In this document: positions 53,562-64,000 of the stretch, one piece after another
Numbering within the stretch: the stretch's first letter is position 1
Layout of the letters: every line of letters starts with the position of its first letter
Assembly (NCBI RefSeq): GCF_016925535.1
Contig: NZ_CP070496.1
Location: 930,001-994,000, forward strand
DNA from: Natronoglycomyces albus
GTDB taxonomy: Bacteria > Actinomycetota > Actinomycetes > Mycobacteriales > Micromonosporaceae
DNA: 64,000 nt
Reading direction: 5' to 3'
Translations under genes and position numbers: made by a program
Notes under the pieces: generated by a model
What the model was told of the DNA's origin: nothing
The model's database searches: none
What the model saw: the letters and a program-made list of their open reading frames with translations, nothing else

Positions 53562-53826
53562 TCGTGCTGGCCCGGTCCGCCGGGCAGCGATCTTCGCAAT
53601 CGTGCTGGGTGCGGCCCGTCCTCGGACGTGCCGCGCCCGCCATCGACATCGTCTCGGCGGTGTCGTCAAGCCATCGGGCCGCATCGGGGCGGTTTCCTAC
53701 CAGGTTCTTGGAGGCTGAGTCGACGCACGATCGACTGGCCAAGGCACCTGGGGCAGGTTCCCACCCGAGCGCAGCTCATTGTTAAGGCGTCATATAGCGG
53801 ATGCCCTGAACAAAAGGAATTCATCA

Positions 53827-54876
53827 GTGCTTATCACTCAGCGACCCTCTCTGGCCGAGAAGGCTCTTTCGTCTACCCGGTCACAGTTCACCATCGAGCC
53901 GCTTGAGCCAGGCTTTGGCTACACGCTGGGCAACTCGTTGCGTCGCACCTTGCTGTCGTCCATCCCGGGCGCCGCAGTCACCTCGATCAAGATCGACGGT
54001 GTCCTGCACGAATTCACCACCGTCCCCGGCGTGAAGGAAGACGTCGTGGAAATGGTGCTGAACATCAAGCAGATCTGCGTGTCGTCGGAATCGGACGAGC
54101 CGGTGACGATGTACCTGCGCAAGGAAGGCCCCGGCGACGTTACCGCCGGAGACATCCAACCTCCCGCAGGTGTCCAGGTTCACAACCCGGACCTGAAGCT
54201 CGCCACGCTCAACAGCAAGGGCCGCCTCGACATGGAGTTCGTGGTGGAACGGGGTCGCGGTTACGTGTCCGCGCAGCAGAACAAGCAGCCCACGAACGAA
54301 ATCGGCCGTATCCCGGTCGACTCGATCTACTCGCCGGTGCTCAAGGTCTCCTACCAGGTGGAAGCCACCCGTGTGGAGCAGCGCACCGACTTCGACAAGT
54401 TGATCATCGACGTGGAGACCAAGGCCGCCACCAGCCCGCGCACCGCGATGGCGTCGGCCGGTTCCACTCTGGTGGAGCTGTTTGGTCTGTACCGCGAACT
54501 CGACACCGAAGCTGAGGGCATCGACGTCGGGCCCAGCCCGGCTGACCAGCAGCTGGCCGCCGATCTGGCGCTGCCGATTGAGGACCTGGAGATGACCGTT
54601 CGGTCGTACAACTGCCTCAAGCGCGAAGGCGTCAACTCTGTCGGAGAGCTCATCAACCGTACCGAGGCAGACCTGCTCGATATTCGTAACTTCGGGCAGA
54701 AGTCCATCGATGAGGTCAAGATGAAGCTCGCCGGAATGGGCCTGGGACTGAAGGATTCCCCCGGTACCTTCGACCCGGCGGAAGCCGCCGCGGCCTATGA
54801 AGGTCCTGGTCTTGAAGCCGATGAGTACGAAGACGACGATGACGGCGAAGACCTACGCGAGACCGAGCAGCTCTAG
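53827..54876 (+). CDS. rpoA: RNA polymerase alpha subunit
   Basis: Dimerising scaffold of RNA polymerase, 349 residues. N-terminal domain [21 protein letters not shown]-terminal HhH domain [20 protein letters not shown] with [20 protein letters not shown], which binds UP elements and activators; acidic tail. GTG 53827 has AAGGA at eight bases. Confidence 0.97.
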   Translation: MLITQRPSLAEKALSSTRSQFTIEPLEPGFGYTLGNSLRRTLLSSIPGAAVTSIKIDGVLHEFTTVPGVKEDVVEMVLNIKQICVSSESDEPVTMYLRKEGPGDVTAGDIQPPAGVQVHNPDLKLATLNSKGRLDMEFVVERGRGYVSAQQNKQPTNEIGRIPVDSIYSPVLKVSYQVEATRVEQRTDFDKLIIDVETKAATSPRTAMASAGSTLVELFGLYRELDTEAEGIDVGPSPADQQLAADLALPIEDLEMTVRSYNCLKREGVNSVGELINRTEADLLDIRNFGQKSIDEVKMKLAGMGLGLKDSPGTFDPAEAAAAYEGPGLEADEYEDDDDGEDLRETEQL

Positions 54877-54903
54877 GGCTGCCCCAACTTTAGGAGCGAG
54901 AAA

Positions 54904-55254
54904 ATGCCCAAGCCATCCAAGGGCCCGCGCCTGGGCGGTTCCCCGGCACACGAAAAGCTGATGCTGGCCGGTCTGGCCGCGTCGCTGTTCGAGCACGGCC
55001 GTATCACGACGACTCAGGCCAAGGCCCGCAAGCTGCGTCCTTACGCCGAGCGTCTGGTGACCTATGGCAAGCGAGGCGACCTGGCGTCGCGTCGTCTGGC
55101 CTTGGCCAAGCTGCGTAACAAGGACATCACGCACGACCTGTTCGAGCAGATCGCGCCGCGTTACGCCGACCGCGACGGTGGCTACACCCGCATTACCAAG
55201 GTGGGGCCGCGTCGAGGCGACAGCGCCCCCATGGCGGTCGTCGAACTGGTGTAA
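54904..55254 (+). CDS. rplQ: Ribosomal protein L17
   Basis: A protein of 116 residues of the large subunit near the exit tunnel. [20 protein letters not shown] and [20 protein letters not shown] are diagnostic. Last gene of the ribosomal operon before a strong terminator. Confidence 0.97.
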   Translation: MPKPSKGPRLGGSPAHEKLMLAGLAASLFEHGRITTTQAKARKLRPYAERLVTYGKRGDLASRRLALAKLRNKDITHDLFEQIAPRYADRDGGYTRITKVGPRRGDSAPMAVVELV

Positions 55255-55342
55255 GGCGCATCGAAAGCGATTGGTCGCGTATTCGAGTGCTGAACAGCCT
55301 CCGCTGTGGCGGCGTTGTGAAGTGCCACCGAACGCGCACCGG

Positions 55343-55385
55343 ACTCAGGGCCCTCAACTTCACGGTTGGGGGCCCTGAGTTTTTC
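55343..55385 (+). terminator. Terminator of the ribosomal/rpoA operon
   Basis: A 16-bp stem (ACTCAGGGCCC...; one G-T pair), six-base loop, then TTTTT. Confidence 0.9.
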
Positions 55386-55471
55386 GTCAGCGCGGAGTCG
55401 ATGAGGCTGTGAGTACGTTCCTTCCTGGGGTGAGCTTTGTGGCCAGTCGTAGAAGTAGAGGGAGCTAGACA

Positions 55472-56308
55472 GTGGAGGAACAGTCAAACTGGGCGCGGTT
55501 GCGTCTGGGGGTCGCCTACGACGGCACGGAGTTTCACGGTTGGGCGGTGCAGCCGCAACTGCGAACCGTGGCCGGGGAAGTGACGCGGGCGCTGGGTGTT
55601 TTGTTCTCCGAGATTTCCGACTTCACTGTGGCTGGACGTACTGATGCCGGGGTGCACGCGACCGGCCAGGTCGTTCATGTGGATGTGCCTGCGGCACAGT
55701 GGGCACAGTTGGCTGAGCGATTGTTGTGGAGGCTGCGGGGGATACTGCCGCCCGATGTCCGTGTGACCTCGGTTGAGGAAGTCCCGGCTTCCTTCAATGC
55801 CCGGTTTGCCGCGCTATGGCGTCGTTATCGTTATCGGATCGCCGATAACCGCTGGGGCGTGGACCCGTTGCGTCGCAACGACACGCTGGCGTGGAAGTGT
55901 CCGCTTGATATGGAGGCGATGAACGCGGCGAGCCGCCACCTGCTAGGGGAGCACGACTTCGCGTCGTTTTGTAAAAAGCGCGAGGGCGCGACAACGGTGC
56001 GCGCGTTGCTCGATTTCACTTGGGACCGGGACGGTGATGGCGTCTTGGAGGCCACGGTGCGCGCTGACGCCTTTTGCCATTCGATGGTGCGTAGCTTGGT
56101 AGGGGCGGTGGCCGCCGTGGGTGAGGGACGTCGCGACGAGGCCTGGTTGGTCGAGGTACTTGCCGCGGCTCGCCGTTCCAGCGAAGTCGCGGTCGCTCCA
56201 GCCCACGGTCTGACGCTGGTGGAAGTGGCCTATCCGGATGATCCTTCCGAGTGGGACGAACGCGTTAGCGCGACGCGGCGCGTGCGCACGCTCGAAGCCC
56301 AGTCCTGA
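55472..56308 (+). CDS. truA: tRNA pseudouridine(38-40) synthase TruA
   Basis: Makes pseudouridine at positions 38-40 of the tRNA anticodon arm. LGVAYDGTEFHGWAVQP, catalytic Asp in VAGRTDAGVHATGQV, and DFASFCKKREGATTVR are typical. 278 residues. GTG 55472 has AGGGAG at eight bases. It follows rplQ, as in many bacteria. Confidence 0.95.
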   Translation: MEEQSNWARLRLGVAYDGTEFHGWAVQPQLRTVAGEVTRALGVLFSEISDFTVAGRTDAGVHATGQVVHVDVPAAQWAQLAERLLWRLRGILPPDVRVTSVEEVPASFNARFAALWRRYRYRIADNRWGVDPLRRNDTLAWKCPLDMEAMNAASRHLLGEHDFASFCKKREGATTVRALLDFTWDRDGDGVLEATVRADAFCHSMVRSLVGAVAAVGEGRRDEAWLVEVLAAARRSSEVAVAPAHGLTLVEVAYPDDPSEWDERVSATRRVRTLEAQS

Positions 56309-56336
56309 CCTTGGGGTGAGTCGGTGACGAAACGTG

Positions 56337-56369
56337 CTGGGGCCCGGTGGCGATGCCACCGGGCCCCAG
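56337..56369. terminator. Bidirectional terminator
   Basis: A 15-bp perfect stem (CTGGGGCCCGGTGGC and complement) with a GAT loop, between convergent truA and the DJ-1/PfpI gene. Confidence 0.82.
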
Positions 56370-56373
56370 GGCT

Positions 56374-57069
56374 TTAACCGAGCCGCTGCAGTAGCTCTTT
56401 GGCGACCGCATTGGTGGAGGCGGGGTTTTGGCCGCTGATGAGGTTGCGGTCCACCACGACGTTCGCCGCCCATTCGGGGCCGTGTGAATAGACCGCGCCA
56501 CTCTTGCGAAGCTGATCTTCGAGCCGCCACATGACCTTGTCGCCCAACCCAACCAGGCCTTCTTCCTGGTTGGAGAAGCCGGTCACGTTGCGTCCGCGCA
56601 GAGGCGAGATACCGTCTCGGGACGGCACCGCGAGCAGGGCGGCGGGCCCGTGACACACGGTCGCGACGATCTTGTCAGTATCGAGCGCCCTGGCTAGGAG
56701 TCGTCCCGAACTGGGGCTACTAGCCAGATCTTCCATGGGGCCATGTCCGCCCGGATAGAACACCGCGTCGTATCCGTCTATGTTGATATCACCTATGCTC
56801 AGTGGGTTGCGCAGGCCGTCAATCTGGGCCAGTTCGTCGGCGATGGCGGCCGCGCCTTCCTCGCCTCCGTTGGCATCAGCGGTCAGGCTGGCTTGGTCGA
56901 CGGTTGCCTCTACTCCATCGGGGGTGGCGAAGTCGACCTCGTGTCCGTTTTCAACCAGGGCTCGGTATGGCGTCACCAACTCCTCGGCCCAGAAACCAGT
57001 CGGGTGTGAGTCGCCGTCCGACAGTGTCAGCGAGTCTGCGCCGGTGACGACAAAGAGAACCTTAGCCAT
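56374..57069 (-). CDS. DJ-1/PfpI (type 1 glutamine amidotransferase-like) protein
   Basis: A protein of 231 residues of the DJ-1/PfpI superfamily, Hsp31-like branch: VLFVVTGADSLTL and PTGFWAEELVTPYRALVENG, then YDAVFYPGGHGPMEDL and the nucleophile Cys in TVCHGPAALL. Members act as glyoxalase III-like enzymes or chaperones against reactive aldehydes. ATG 57069 has AAGGAG at six bases. It stands alone. Confidence 0.9.
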   Translation of the reverse strand: MAKVLFVVTGADSLTLSDGDSHPTGFWAEELVTPYRALVENGHEVDFATPDGVEATVDQASLTADANGGEEGAAAIADELAQIDGLRNPLSIGDINIDGYDAVFYPGGHGPMEDLASSPSSGRLLARALDTDKIVATVCHGPAALLAVPSRDGISPLRGRNVTGFSNQEEGLVGLGDKVMWRLEDQLRKSGAVYSHGPEWAANVVVDRNLISGQNPASTNAVAKELLQRLG

Positions 57070-57279
57070 GTCTGCTCCTTCAGGTTTGAGTTCGCAGTCA
57101 ATGCGACGCCTAAGCGCCTGTGGTCTTGACGCTACCGTTTTCCAGGGGCCGACTTTTCCGATTGGGTCAGTTGCCCGCCGGTGACATTGCCAACTGACAT
57201 GTCGTCTCGCAGGCTCGCCGCCGCCGGTGGAGGCGTGCTGACATGACGCCGAATCCCGCAGCGGGCCGGGGCACCGCCG

Positions 57280-58434
57280 CTACCGGCCGCGGCGCGGTTC
57301 CAGTTGGTCGACCGCCCAGCCGTCGACCAGGTCGTCGATGAGTGCCCGCACGTCGCCTCCACCCGAATCTGGGGTGTCGCCGTCAGTTTGTCCGACCACG
57401 CTGTACAGCAGGAAGTGCCCGTAGGTGTTGTGTCCCAACACCGTGGGCGTGCGACCTAGCTCGGCGCTGGGGCCCTCATCCTCGCGCAGGGCCGTGAATC
57501 CGCCATCGACGTCGCCGCCGTTGAGCGCTTCACCTAGCGCCGTGGCCTCGTCGGCGTCGCTGAGGTTGACGACGCCCACCGTGGCCACATATCGTTCCGA
57601 GGCGTCGAGAACGGTGCCCCGAACGACTTGGCTACAGTCGGCCTCGGCGAGCAGGTCGGCCACACCTTCGAACGCGGCCTCGGCGCAGTCGTTGACCTCC
57701 TCGGTGAGGAGGACCGTGTAGGAGGAGACTCCGCCTTCGGGCTGAAACTGTTCCTGCGGGAACAGCTCCGCGGCCGAGACTGGCTCCGGGTTCGTATCGC
57801 GACTGATGATGGGGTCATCCGGCTCTGGTTCGAAGTCGACGCTGTCGCCCGCGTCGGGCTGCTGCGAGGCGTCGGGCACAAACTGCGGCTCGGTTTCTTG
57901 CAAGATCATCCACGCGCCTACCGCGCAGGTGGCCAATACCGCGATGCCCACCACGCTGGCGAGGGTGCCCACCCACCATTGGCGGCGTTTGCGCGCTTGG
58001 GCTTGGGCACGCCGCAGGGGGCGCGTGACTTCCTCGCTGCCGCCGCGCGGACCAGGCGAGTCGGCCGACCGCTGGGGGCGCTCCATCGGGTGTCGATAGT
58101 CTGGCCGTGCTTCGGGCGCGTTGGGGTCGGCCGCATTCTCGGCAAGGTCGTTAAGAGTCGCGTCACCGAGGCCGGTGTTGTCCGTTGGGCCTGCGTGGCT
58201 CATTTCCGGCGCGATCGCGGCACGGTCATCGTATGTCGGGACCGTTGGCGGTTCGCCGGTCACGTACGGGCTACCGGCCCGTGGCCGCGGCGGGTTTACG
58301 TGGGTTGGAGGATTACTTCGGACGCTGTCTGGTTCGGAGTAGGAGCCGGCTGCTCGGGGAGGGGGAACCTCCCGGCCTGCGCGCCTGCGCGCGCCCGTCT
58401 GCGGTACACCGAAGGGAGAGTGGCCGTGTGCCAT
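57280..58434 (-). CDS. Single-pass membrane protein with Pro-rich cytosolic region (hypothetical)
   Basis: About 384 residues. A long, Pro/Arg/Ala-rich disordered N-terminal region ends in basic residues (RRAQAQARKRRQWW), then one membrane helix (VGTLASVVGIAVLATCAVGA) and an external domain of about 200 residues with two Cys (NDCAEAAFEGV, EADCSQVV). The layout matches actinobacterial proteins that monitor the cell envelope, but no domain name can be given. ATG 58434 has a poor ribosome site; the frame is open to 58473. Confidence 0.75.
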   Translation of the reverse strand: MAHGHSPFGVPQTGARRRAGREVPPPRAAGSYSEPDSVRSNPPTHVNPPRPRAGSPYVTGEPPTVPTYDDRAAIAPEMSHAGPTDNTGLGDATLNDLAENAADPNAPEARPDYRHPMERPQRSADSPGPRGGSEEVTRPLRRAQAQARKRRQWWVGTLASVVGIAVLATCAVGAWMILQETEPQFVPDASQQPDAGDSVDFEPEPDDPIISRDTNPEPVSAAELFPQEQFQPEGGVSSYTVLLTEEVNDCAEAAFEGVADLLAEADCSQVVRGTVLDASERYVATVGVVNLSDADEATALGEALNGGDVDGGFTALREDEGPSAELGRTPTVLGHNTYGHFLLYSVVGQTDGDTPDSGGGDVRALIDDLVDGWAVDQLEPRRGR

Positions 58435-58546
58435 GTCCGCAGCATAGCCCGCCGGGCACAGCATCCCGCGCATTTCTATGAGTAACTTTCGAATGAATGG
58501 TGTCTACGCAGGTTGGGTGGGGTGCCGCGCGATGTGGGGCGTGTCA

Positions 58547-59188
58547 ATGCGTCATAATTCTTCCGTGTCCGAATCATCGCGAAACGAGCAGCCGCAGCAT
58601 TATTTCAGCGCCCAACCCGACGTCGAGATGCGCGAACGTGTCATTGAGTTCGACATCCATGGGCGCCAGTATGCTCTGACCACCGCCAGCGGTGTCTTCT
58701 CCGGCAGCCGGCTGGACCCTGGCACGGCGGTACTGCTGCGCCGCATCACTGCGCCAGAGGGCCCGGGCACGTTTCTCGACCTAGGGTGCGGATACGGCCC
58801 CATTAGCGCGGTCCTCGCCAGTCGGGCCGATGCCGAAGTGTGGGCCGTCGACGTCAACGAACGCGCCCTCGAACTGACCCGTCGCAACACCGCCGACCTG
58901 CCCGGAAAGGTTCATGTGTGCGGCATCGAGGAGGTCCCCTCCGAAGTTCTCTTCGATGAAATTTGGTCCAATCCGCCCATCAAGATCGGCAAAGACGCTT
59001 TGCACAATCTCTTGCTCAGATGGCTGCGGCGGCTTAAGCCCGACGGGTCGGCGTGGATGGTCGTCTCCAAACACCTGGGCTCGGACTCGTTGGGACGATG
59101 GCTTGTCGAGCAGGGGTTTGTCACTGAAAAGTACGCCTCGGCGAAAGGCTATCGAGTACTTCGCATCACCCACGCCCAGGCGGAATAA
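58547..59188 (+). CDS. RsmC-like class I methyltransferase
   Basis: SAM-dependent methyltransferase with the catalytic NPPI motif (IWSNPPIKIG), used by enzymes that methylate exocyclic amino groups of RNA bases, such as RsmC (16S rRNA G1207). Motif I is FLDLGCGYGPISAVL. It has only one methyltransferase domain, as in actinobacterial single-domain RsmC relatives. Start uncertain: ATG 58547 chosen; GTG 58565 and an upstream frame to 58478 are alternatives. Confidence 0.85.
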   Translation: MRHNSSVSESSRNEQPQHYFSAQPDVEMRERVIEFDIHGRQYALTTASGVFSGSRLDPGTAVLLRRITAPEGPGTFLDLGCGYGPISAVLASRADAEVWAVDVNERALELTRRNTADLPGKVHVCGIEEVPSEVLFDEIWSNPPIKIGKDALHNLLLRWLRRLKPDGSAWMVVSKHLGSDSLGRWLVEQGFVTEKYASAKGYRVLRITHAQAE

Positions 59189-59200
59189 GGACCGAGGGCC

Positions 59201-59755
59201 CTATAGCTGGATGGACACCTCGCGCCGCAAAGTAGGCCGTGGGTCCTCAGTCAGCCTCGCCCACCGAGCCACGTCGTAACGCTCTCCGTCGTAGCTGAGT
59301 TTGGCCCGTTCGATGCCTTCGCGCAGAAAACCAGCGCTCTGGGCGACCGCGCCCGAAGCGGGGTTATTCAAGCGGTGCCCCAGCTCCAAGCGCTGAACGC
59401 CATGCTTGTCGTGGACGAACTCCACCAGGGCTGTGAGCGCGTCGGTGGCCACCCGCCTTCCGCGGGCAGGTGCGGCAGTCCAGTAAGACACCCAGCCCAC
59501 CTCGTGACTGTCGATGCCGGTGACGGCGACATTGCCGATGGGCCAATCGTGGGCACACACGGCGAATCCGAAGCCGCGCGGGCGGCCAACCAGGTTGCTG
59601 GCCCAACTCAGCCACTCATGACCGGTGTCGCGGTCGCGAATTGGTTGCCCGGCTTGGTTGTCCATGTCCGCAGTCGCGAACGCGGCGATCACTGCGTCCA
59701 TGTCGCGCGCCTCCCAAGGGCGCAACGTCAACGGGGTGTTGGTATCAATCGACAT
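59201..59755 (-). CDS. GNAT-family N-acetyltransferase
   Basis: A protein of 184 residues of the RimJ/RimL-like GNAT branch: LTLRPWEARDMDAVIAAF, WTAAPARGRRVATDALTALV (acetyl-CoA binding loop R/G-x-x-A) and ELGHRLNNPASGAVAQSAGF. Acetylates an amino group of a protein or small molecule; substrate unknown. Convergent with the methyltransferase gene. Confidence 0.88.
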   Translation of the reverse strand: MSIDTNTPLTLRPWEARDMDAVIAAFATADMDNQAGQPIRDRDTGHEWLSWASNLVGRPRGFGFAVCAHDWPIGNVAVTGIDSHEVGWVSYWTAAPARGRRVATDALTALVEFVHDKHGVQRLELGHRLNNPASGAVAQSAGFLREGIERAKLSYDGERYDVARWARLTEDPRPTLRREVSIQL

Positions 59756-60144
59756 ACCCCCAGCATATGGCGGTCGGCCGGGCCGTCAAACCAATTATCG
59801 ACCAGGTGGTGGCCGCAGCGGCTCTCCTCACCGAACACTCATGAAGCCTCTGCGCCCGTGCGGGCATTCACCGGGCCCATCGCGTGGTTGACAAAAGCAG
59901 GCCCTTCTGGCCTGAAGGGGGCATATGCCTCGTACCGGTTGGTACGGCGCAGACGGCAAGCTGGCGAACACCGCCAGTCGGATCTTAGTCACTGGGTCCA
60001 GATGCACCTTGAAAGCACCGCCACATCTGGCGTACGGTAGGGCCAGACGTCGCGCTCGTCACCGACAGCATCGAGGTCGATACAAATTCATATGGACGCA
60101 AGGCCGTGCGAACACCACGAAACATTCACCGTGGCGCAGGGCCA
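59756..60144. other. Intergenic region upstream of thi operon
   Basis: About 390 bp between the GNAT gene and the TPP riboswitch. No gene is supported. It contains the promoter candidate at 60009-60038. Confidence 0.45.
60009..60038 (+). promoter_or_regulatory. Candidate promoter of thi operon
   Basis: TTGAAA (60009-60014) and TACGGT (60033-60038) with an 18-base spacer, about 110 bp ahead of the riboswitch core. Confidence 0.35.
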
Positions 60145-60236
60145 AGTCACCCGCGGGGGCCCGGTACACCGGGCTGAGATTGGGGCTGAGAGCCCCTGAC
60201 CGTTGAACCTGATCCGGATAATGCTGGCGCAGGGAG
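60145..60236 (+). ncRNA. TPP riboswitch (THI element)
   Basis: The conserved blocks are present in order: GGGCTGAGAT, a variable hairpin (GGGGCTGAGAGCCCC), then ACCGTTGAACCTGATCCGG and ATAATGCTGGCGCAGGGA. This binds thiamine pyrophosphate. It ends directly before the GAAGGAG and ATG of thiE, so it most likely hides the ribosome site when TPP is abundant. Confidence 0.95.
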
Positions 60237-60244
60237 AAGGAGCT

Positions 60245-60925
60245 ATGCACACAAGCGATACGGTGTCCACGCACGAGACACCTGGGAAATCCGTGCCACG
60301 ACTGCACGTCATCACACAGACGCGCCCTGGCCACGATCCCTTTCCGTCCATTAAAGCGGCACTGGCAGCCGGTGCGCGGCTGATCCAAGTGCGCCCCGAA
60401 GACCATTACACCGACCGGGAAGCCCTGGCACTGGCCGAGGAGATCACCGACCTGTGTCGGCAACAGGGCGCTTTGTCGGTGGTCAATGATCGCGTCCACA
60501 TCGCGCAGGCCGTCGCCGCTGACGGGGTGCATTTGGGAGCCGACGACCTTCCGGTCGACATCACGCGCGGCATCCTTGGAACCAGTGCCATCATCGGTGG
60601 CACCGCCCGCGACGCGATGAGCGCTCGCGTGCTGCGCCGGGCTGGGGCCACCTATGTGGGAGTCGGCCCGGTCTTCCCCACGCAGACCAAGGAAGGCCTT
60701 CCCGACGCCATCGGGTTGGAGGGCCTGGCCGCAGTGTGCGCCGCCGTCGACCTGCCCGTCATCGCCATTAGCGGCATTGACCCCGAACGGGCCCGCGCCT
60801 GCGTAGAAGCCGGAGCCCACGGCGTGGCCGTCGTGGGAGCCATCAGCTCCGCGCCCGACCCGTACTGTGCCACCCGGGAACTCCTGGCGGCAGTCGGGGA
60901 ACTCCCCACCGGAGACCGAGCATGA
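60245..60925 (+). CDS. thiE: Thiamine-phosphate synthase
   Basis: Joins HMP-pyrophosphate and thiazole phosphate to thiamine phosphate. TIM-barrel motifs: LIQVRPEDHYTDREAL, VVNDRVHIAQAVAADGVHLG, YVGVGPVFPTQTKEGLPDAI and VAVVGAISSAPDP. 226 residues. ATG 60245 has AAGGAG at about five bases; the start overlaps the riboswitch expression platform. Stop overlaps thiO (ATGA). Confidence 0.95.
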   Translation: MHTSDTVSTHETPGKSVPRLHVITQTRPGHDPFPSIKAALAAGARLIQVRPEDHYTDREALALAEEITDLCRQQGALSVVNDRVHIAQAVAADGVHLGADDLPVDITRGILGTSAIIGGTARDAMSARVLRRAGATYVGVGPVFPTQTKEGLPDAIGLEGLAAVCAAVDLPVIAISGIDPERARACVEAGAHGVAVVGAISSAPDPYCATRELLAAVGELPTGDRA

Positions 60926-61989
60926 GACGTATTCACGTCATCGGGGCCGGAGCCATCGGGCTCGGGATCGCCTGGCGCGCCGCCCAACGCGGAGCCGACG
61001 TCACCGTCTTCGACCCTGACCCCGGCAGTGGCGCCTCCACCACAGCCGCCGGAATGCTCGCGGCCGTGACCGAAAGTCACTTCGGAGAAGAAACCCTCGC
61101 CGACCTCGCCACCGACTCAGTCACGCGCTGGCCCAGCTTCGCCGCCGAACTAGAGAACGCCTCCGGCCTAAACGTGGGCTACCGCGACATCCCGACCCTA
61201 TTGGTTGGCATCGAAGAAGGCGACCGCGACAACGTCACCCGCTACGCGGGCCTATACCGCAAGCTGGGCTTCGAGGTCGAAAACCTCACCGGCCGCACCG
61301 CCCGCAAGGCCGAACCGCTGCTATCGCAACGCGCCCGTGGCGGGGTCCGCGTCCGAGCCGACCACGAGGTCGACCCGCGTGCCGTCCACGCCGCACTGCT
61401 CACCGCCGCCCACCGCGCTGGCGTCCATATCGTGCGCGACAAGGTCACTGACCCCACCGCAGGGGACGCCGACGTGGTCATCCTCGCCGCCGGCTGTGGC
61501 AGCGCCGCCTTCGACCTGCCAGTTCGGCCTGTGCGGGGAGTGGTCTTGCGTCTGCGCGCCGACCAACACCAGCTCCAACCCGACAACATCGTGCGCGCTT
61601 TCGTTCGAGGCAATCCCGTCTACATCGTCCCGCGCGCCAATGGCGAAATCGTCATTGGCGCCACCTCCGAAGAGCGAGGATTCGACGCCACCACCGGCAC
61701 CGCCGGAGCCACCTGGGACCTACTGCGCAACGCCATCGACGTCGTACCCGAAATCGCCGAATACCACCTGGCCGAAGTGGACGTGAACTTCCGACCCGGA
61801 ACCCCCGACAACCTCCCCATCCTCGGCTGGAAAGACGACCTCCTGGTCGCCACCGGCCACTACCGCCAGGGCATCGCCCTCCTACCAGCGACCGCCGACC
61901 ACCTCGCCGCGGCCGCCTTCGGAGAAACCGTCGACAGCCTCGCACCCTTCGACCCCGCCCGATTCGCCGACCGACACGCAGGGGAGTAG
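60922..61989 (+). CDS. thiO: Glycine oxidase ThiO
   Basis: FAD enzyme converting glycine to dehydroglycine for thiazole synthesis in aerobes. FAD motif IHVIGAGAIGLGIAWRAAQR at the N-terminus; C-terminal NFRPGTPDNLPILGW and GHYRQGIALLPATAD are typical of ThiO/DAO enzymes. 355 residues. ATG 60922 overlaps thiE. Confidence 0.93.
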   Translation: MRRIHVIGAGAIGLGIAWRAAQRGADVTVFDPDPGSGASTTAAGMLAAVTESHFGEETLADLATDSVTRWPSFAAELENASGLNVGYRDIPTLLVGIEEGDRDNVTRYAGLYRKLGFEVENLTGRTARKAEPLLSQRARGGVRVRADHEVDPRAVHAALLTAAHRAGVHIVRDKVTDPTAGDADVVILAAGCGSAAFDLPVRPVRGVVLRLRADQHQLQPDNIVRAFVRGNPVYIVPRANGEIVIGATSEERGFDATTGTAGATWDLLRNAIDVVPEIAEYHLAEVDVNFRPGTPDNLPILGWKDDLLVATGHYRQGIALLPATADHLAAAAFGETVDSLAPFDPARFADRHAGE

Positions 61990-61992
61990 ACC

Positions 61993-63778
<1,786 letters not shown>

Positions 63779-63929
63779 CCGAAGCTCGCCACCCCAGCCA
63801 TGTCGACCAGCCCTGAAAACCAAACCAGACCCTTTGCCACTGGCCTCAACGCAGCGCCGGTGGTCGAAGAATCCGCATCATTCGCAACGCAATCGCGTCG
63901 GCATCGGACGCGCCATAGGAGAACACACC

Positions 63930-64000
63930 ATGATTCCATCCCGCAAAAAGGTCTATGTCGAAGGAAGTCGCCCCGATATTCAGGTTCCCTTCGCCGAAGT
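63930..64000 (+). CDS. thiC: HMP-phosphate synthase ThiC, 5' end only
   Basis: ATG 63930 with AGGAG at eight bases opens IPSRKKVYVEGSRPDIQVPF, the characteristic start of ThiC, the radical-SAM enzyme that makes HMP-phosphate from AIR. The frame is open to the window end. It lies about 150 bp after thiD with no second riboswitch, so it probably belongs to the same TPP-controlled operon. Confidence 0.88.
   Translation, partial: MIPSRKKVYVEGSRPDIQVPFAE

Noticed and set aside
59925-60206. A 93-codon ORF upstream of thiE
   Set aside because: It runs through the TPP riboswitch aptamer, has Arg-rich shadow composition and no conserved content.

Overview
The window is high-GC bacterial chromosome from an actinomycete (Actinomycetota). 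Lineage markers are an HU protein with a long Lys/Ala tail, the imuA'/imuB/dnaE2 mutasome, an XRE-DUF5753 regulator, a SigF/SigB-type sigma factor, a class F sortase, a DtxR/IdeR-type iron box, and gene order like that of Mycobacterium tuberculosis around leuCD-hupB-mutT1-gpsA-ddl and in the thi operon. The genus cannot be fixed from sequence alone; relatives of Glycomycetales or Micromonosporales are a guess.

Layout. 1-6.7 kb: the 5' part of a Ser/Thr kinase gene, a small Cys/Trp-Pro-Cys protein, an XRE-DUF5753 regulator, a CDF metal exporter and small membrane proteins. 6.7-11.9 kb: pstSCAB behind a candidate PHO box, with phoU convergent. 12.0-16.9 kb: a compact minus-strand cluster. It holds a split SbnA-like synthase, an SbnB-like dehydrogenase (together the known route to L-2,3-diaminopropionate), a heme-oxygenase-like diiron enzyme and an LctP-family permease, and it ends in a broken prolyl-tRNA synthetase fragment. 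This is the best candidate for an undescribed pathway. 17.7-24.4 kb: a TetR/VOC pair with paired operators, a CBS protein, a SigF-like sigma factor, tRNA-Glu and a large acyltransferase-SGNH protein. 24.4-30.5 kb: the SOS mutasome imuA'-imuB-dnaE2, with an extra unrecognised gene between imuB and dnaE2.

30.9-35.1 kb: tRNA-Gln(CTG) followed by a 4.1-kb integrated element bounded by 88-bp direct repeats. It carries a serine recombinase, a zinc-ribbon protein and several gene relics. 35.2-39.3 kb: two lipoproteins, a cell-wall protein with its class F sortase, and a DoxX-like protein. 39.4-49.2 kb: IclR regulator, leuC, leuD, hup, mutT1, plsC, gpsA and ddl, with two diverged copies of a hairpin repeat around mutT1. 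50.2-56.3 kb: a cysteine-free S4 paralogue behind tandem iron-box-like palindromes, then infA-rpmJ-rpsM-rpsK-rpsD-rpoA-rplQ and truA. 56.4-59.8 kb: a DJ-1/PfpI protein, a membrane protein, an RsmC-like methyltransferase and a GNAT enzyme. 59.8-64 kb: a TPP riboswitch and thiE-thiO-thiS-thiG-thiD, then the start of thiC.

Genes that appear to work together are PstSCAB and PhoU (phosphate uptake), ImuA'/ImuB/DnaE2 (damage-induced mutagenesis), the cell-wall protein and sortase, LeuC and LeuD, PlsC and GpsA (phospholipid precursors), the ribosomal alpha-operon, and the Thi enzymes. No CRISPR array, insertion sequence or rRNA gene was seen.
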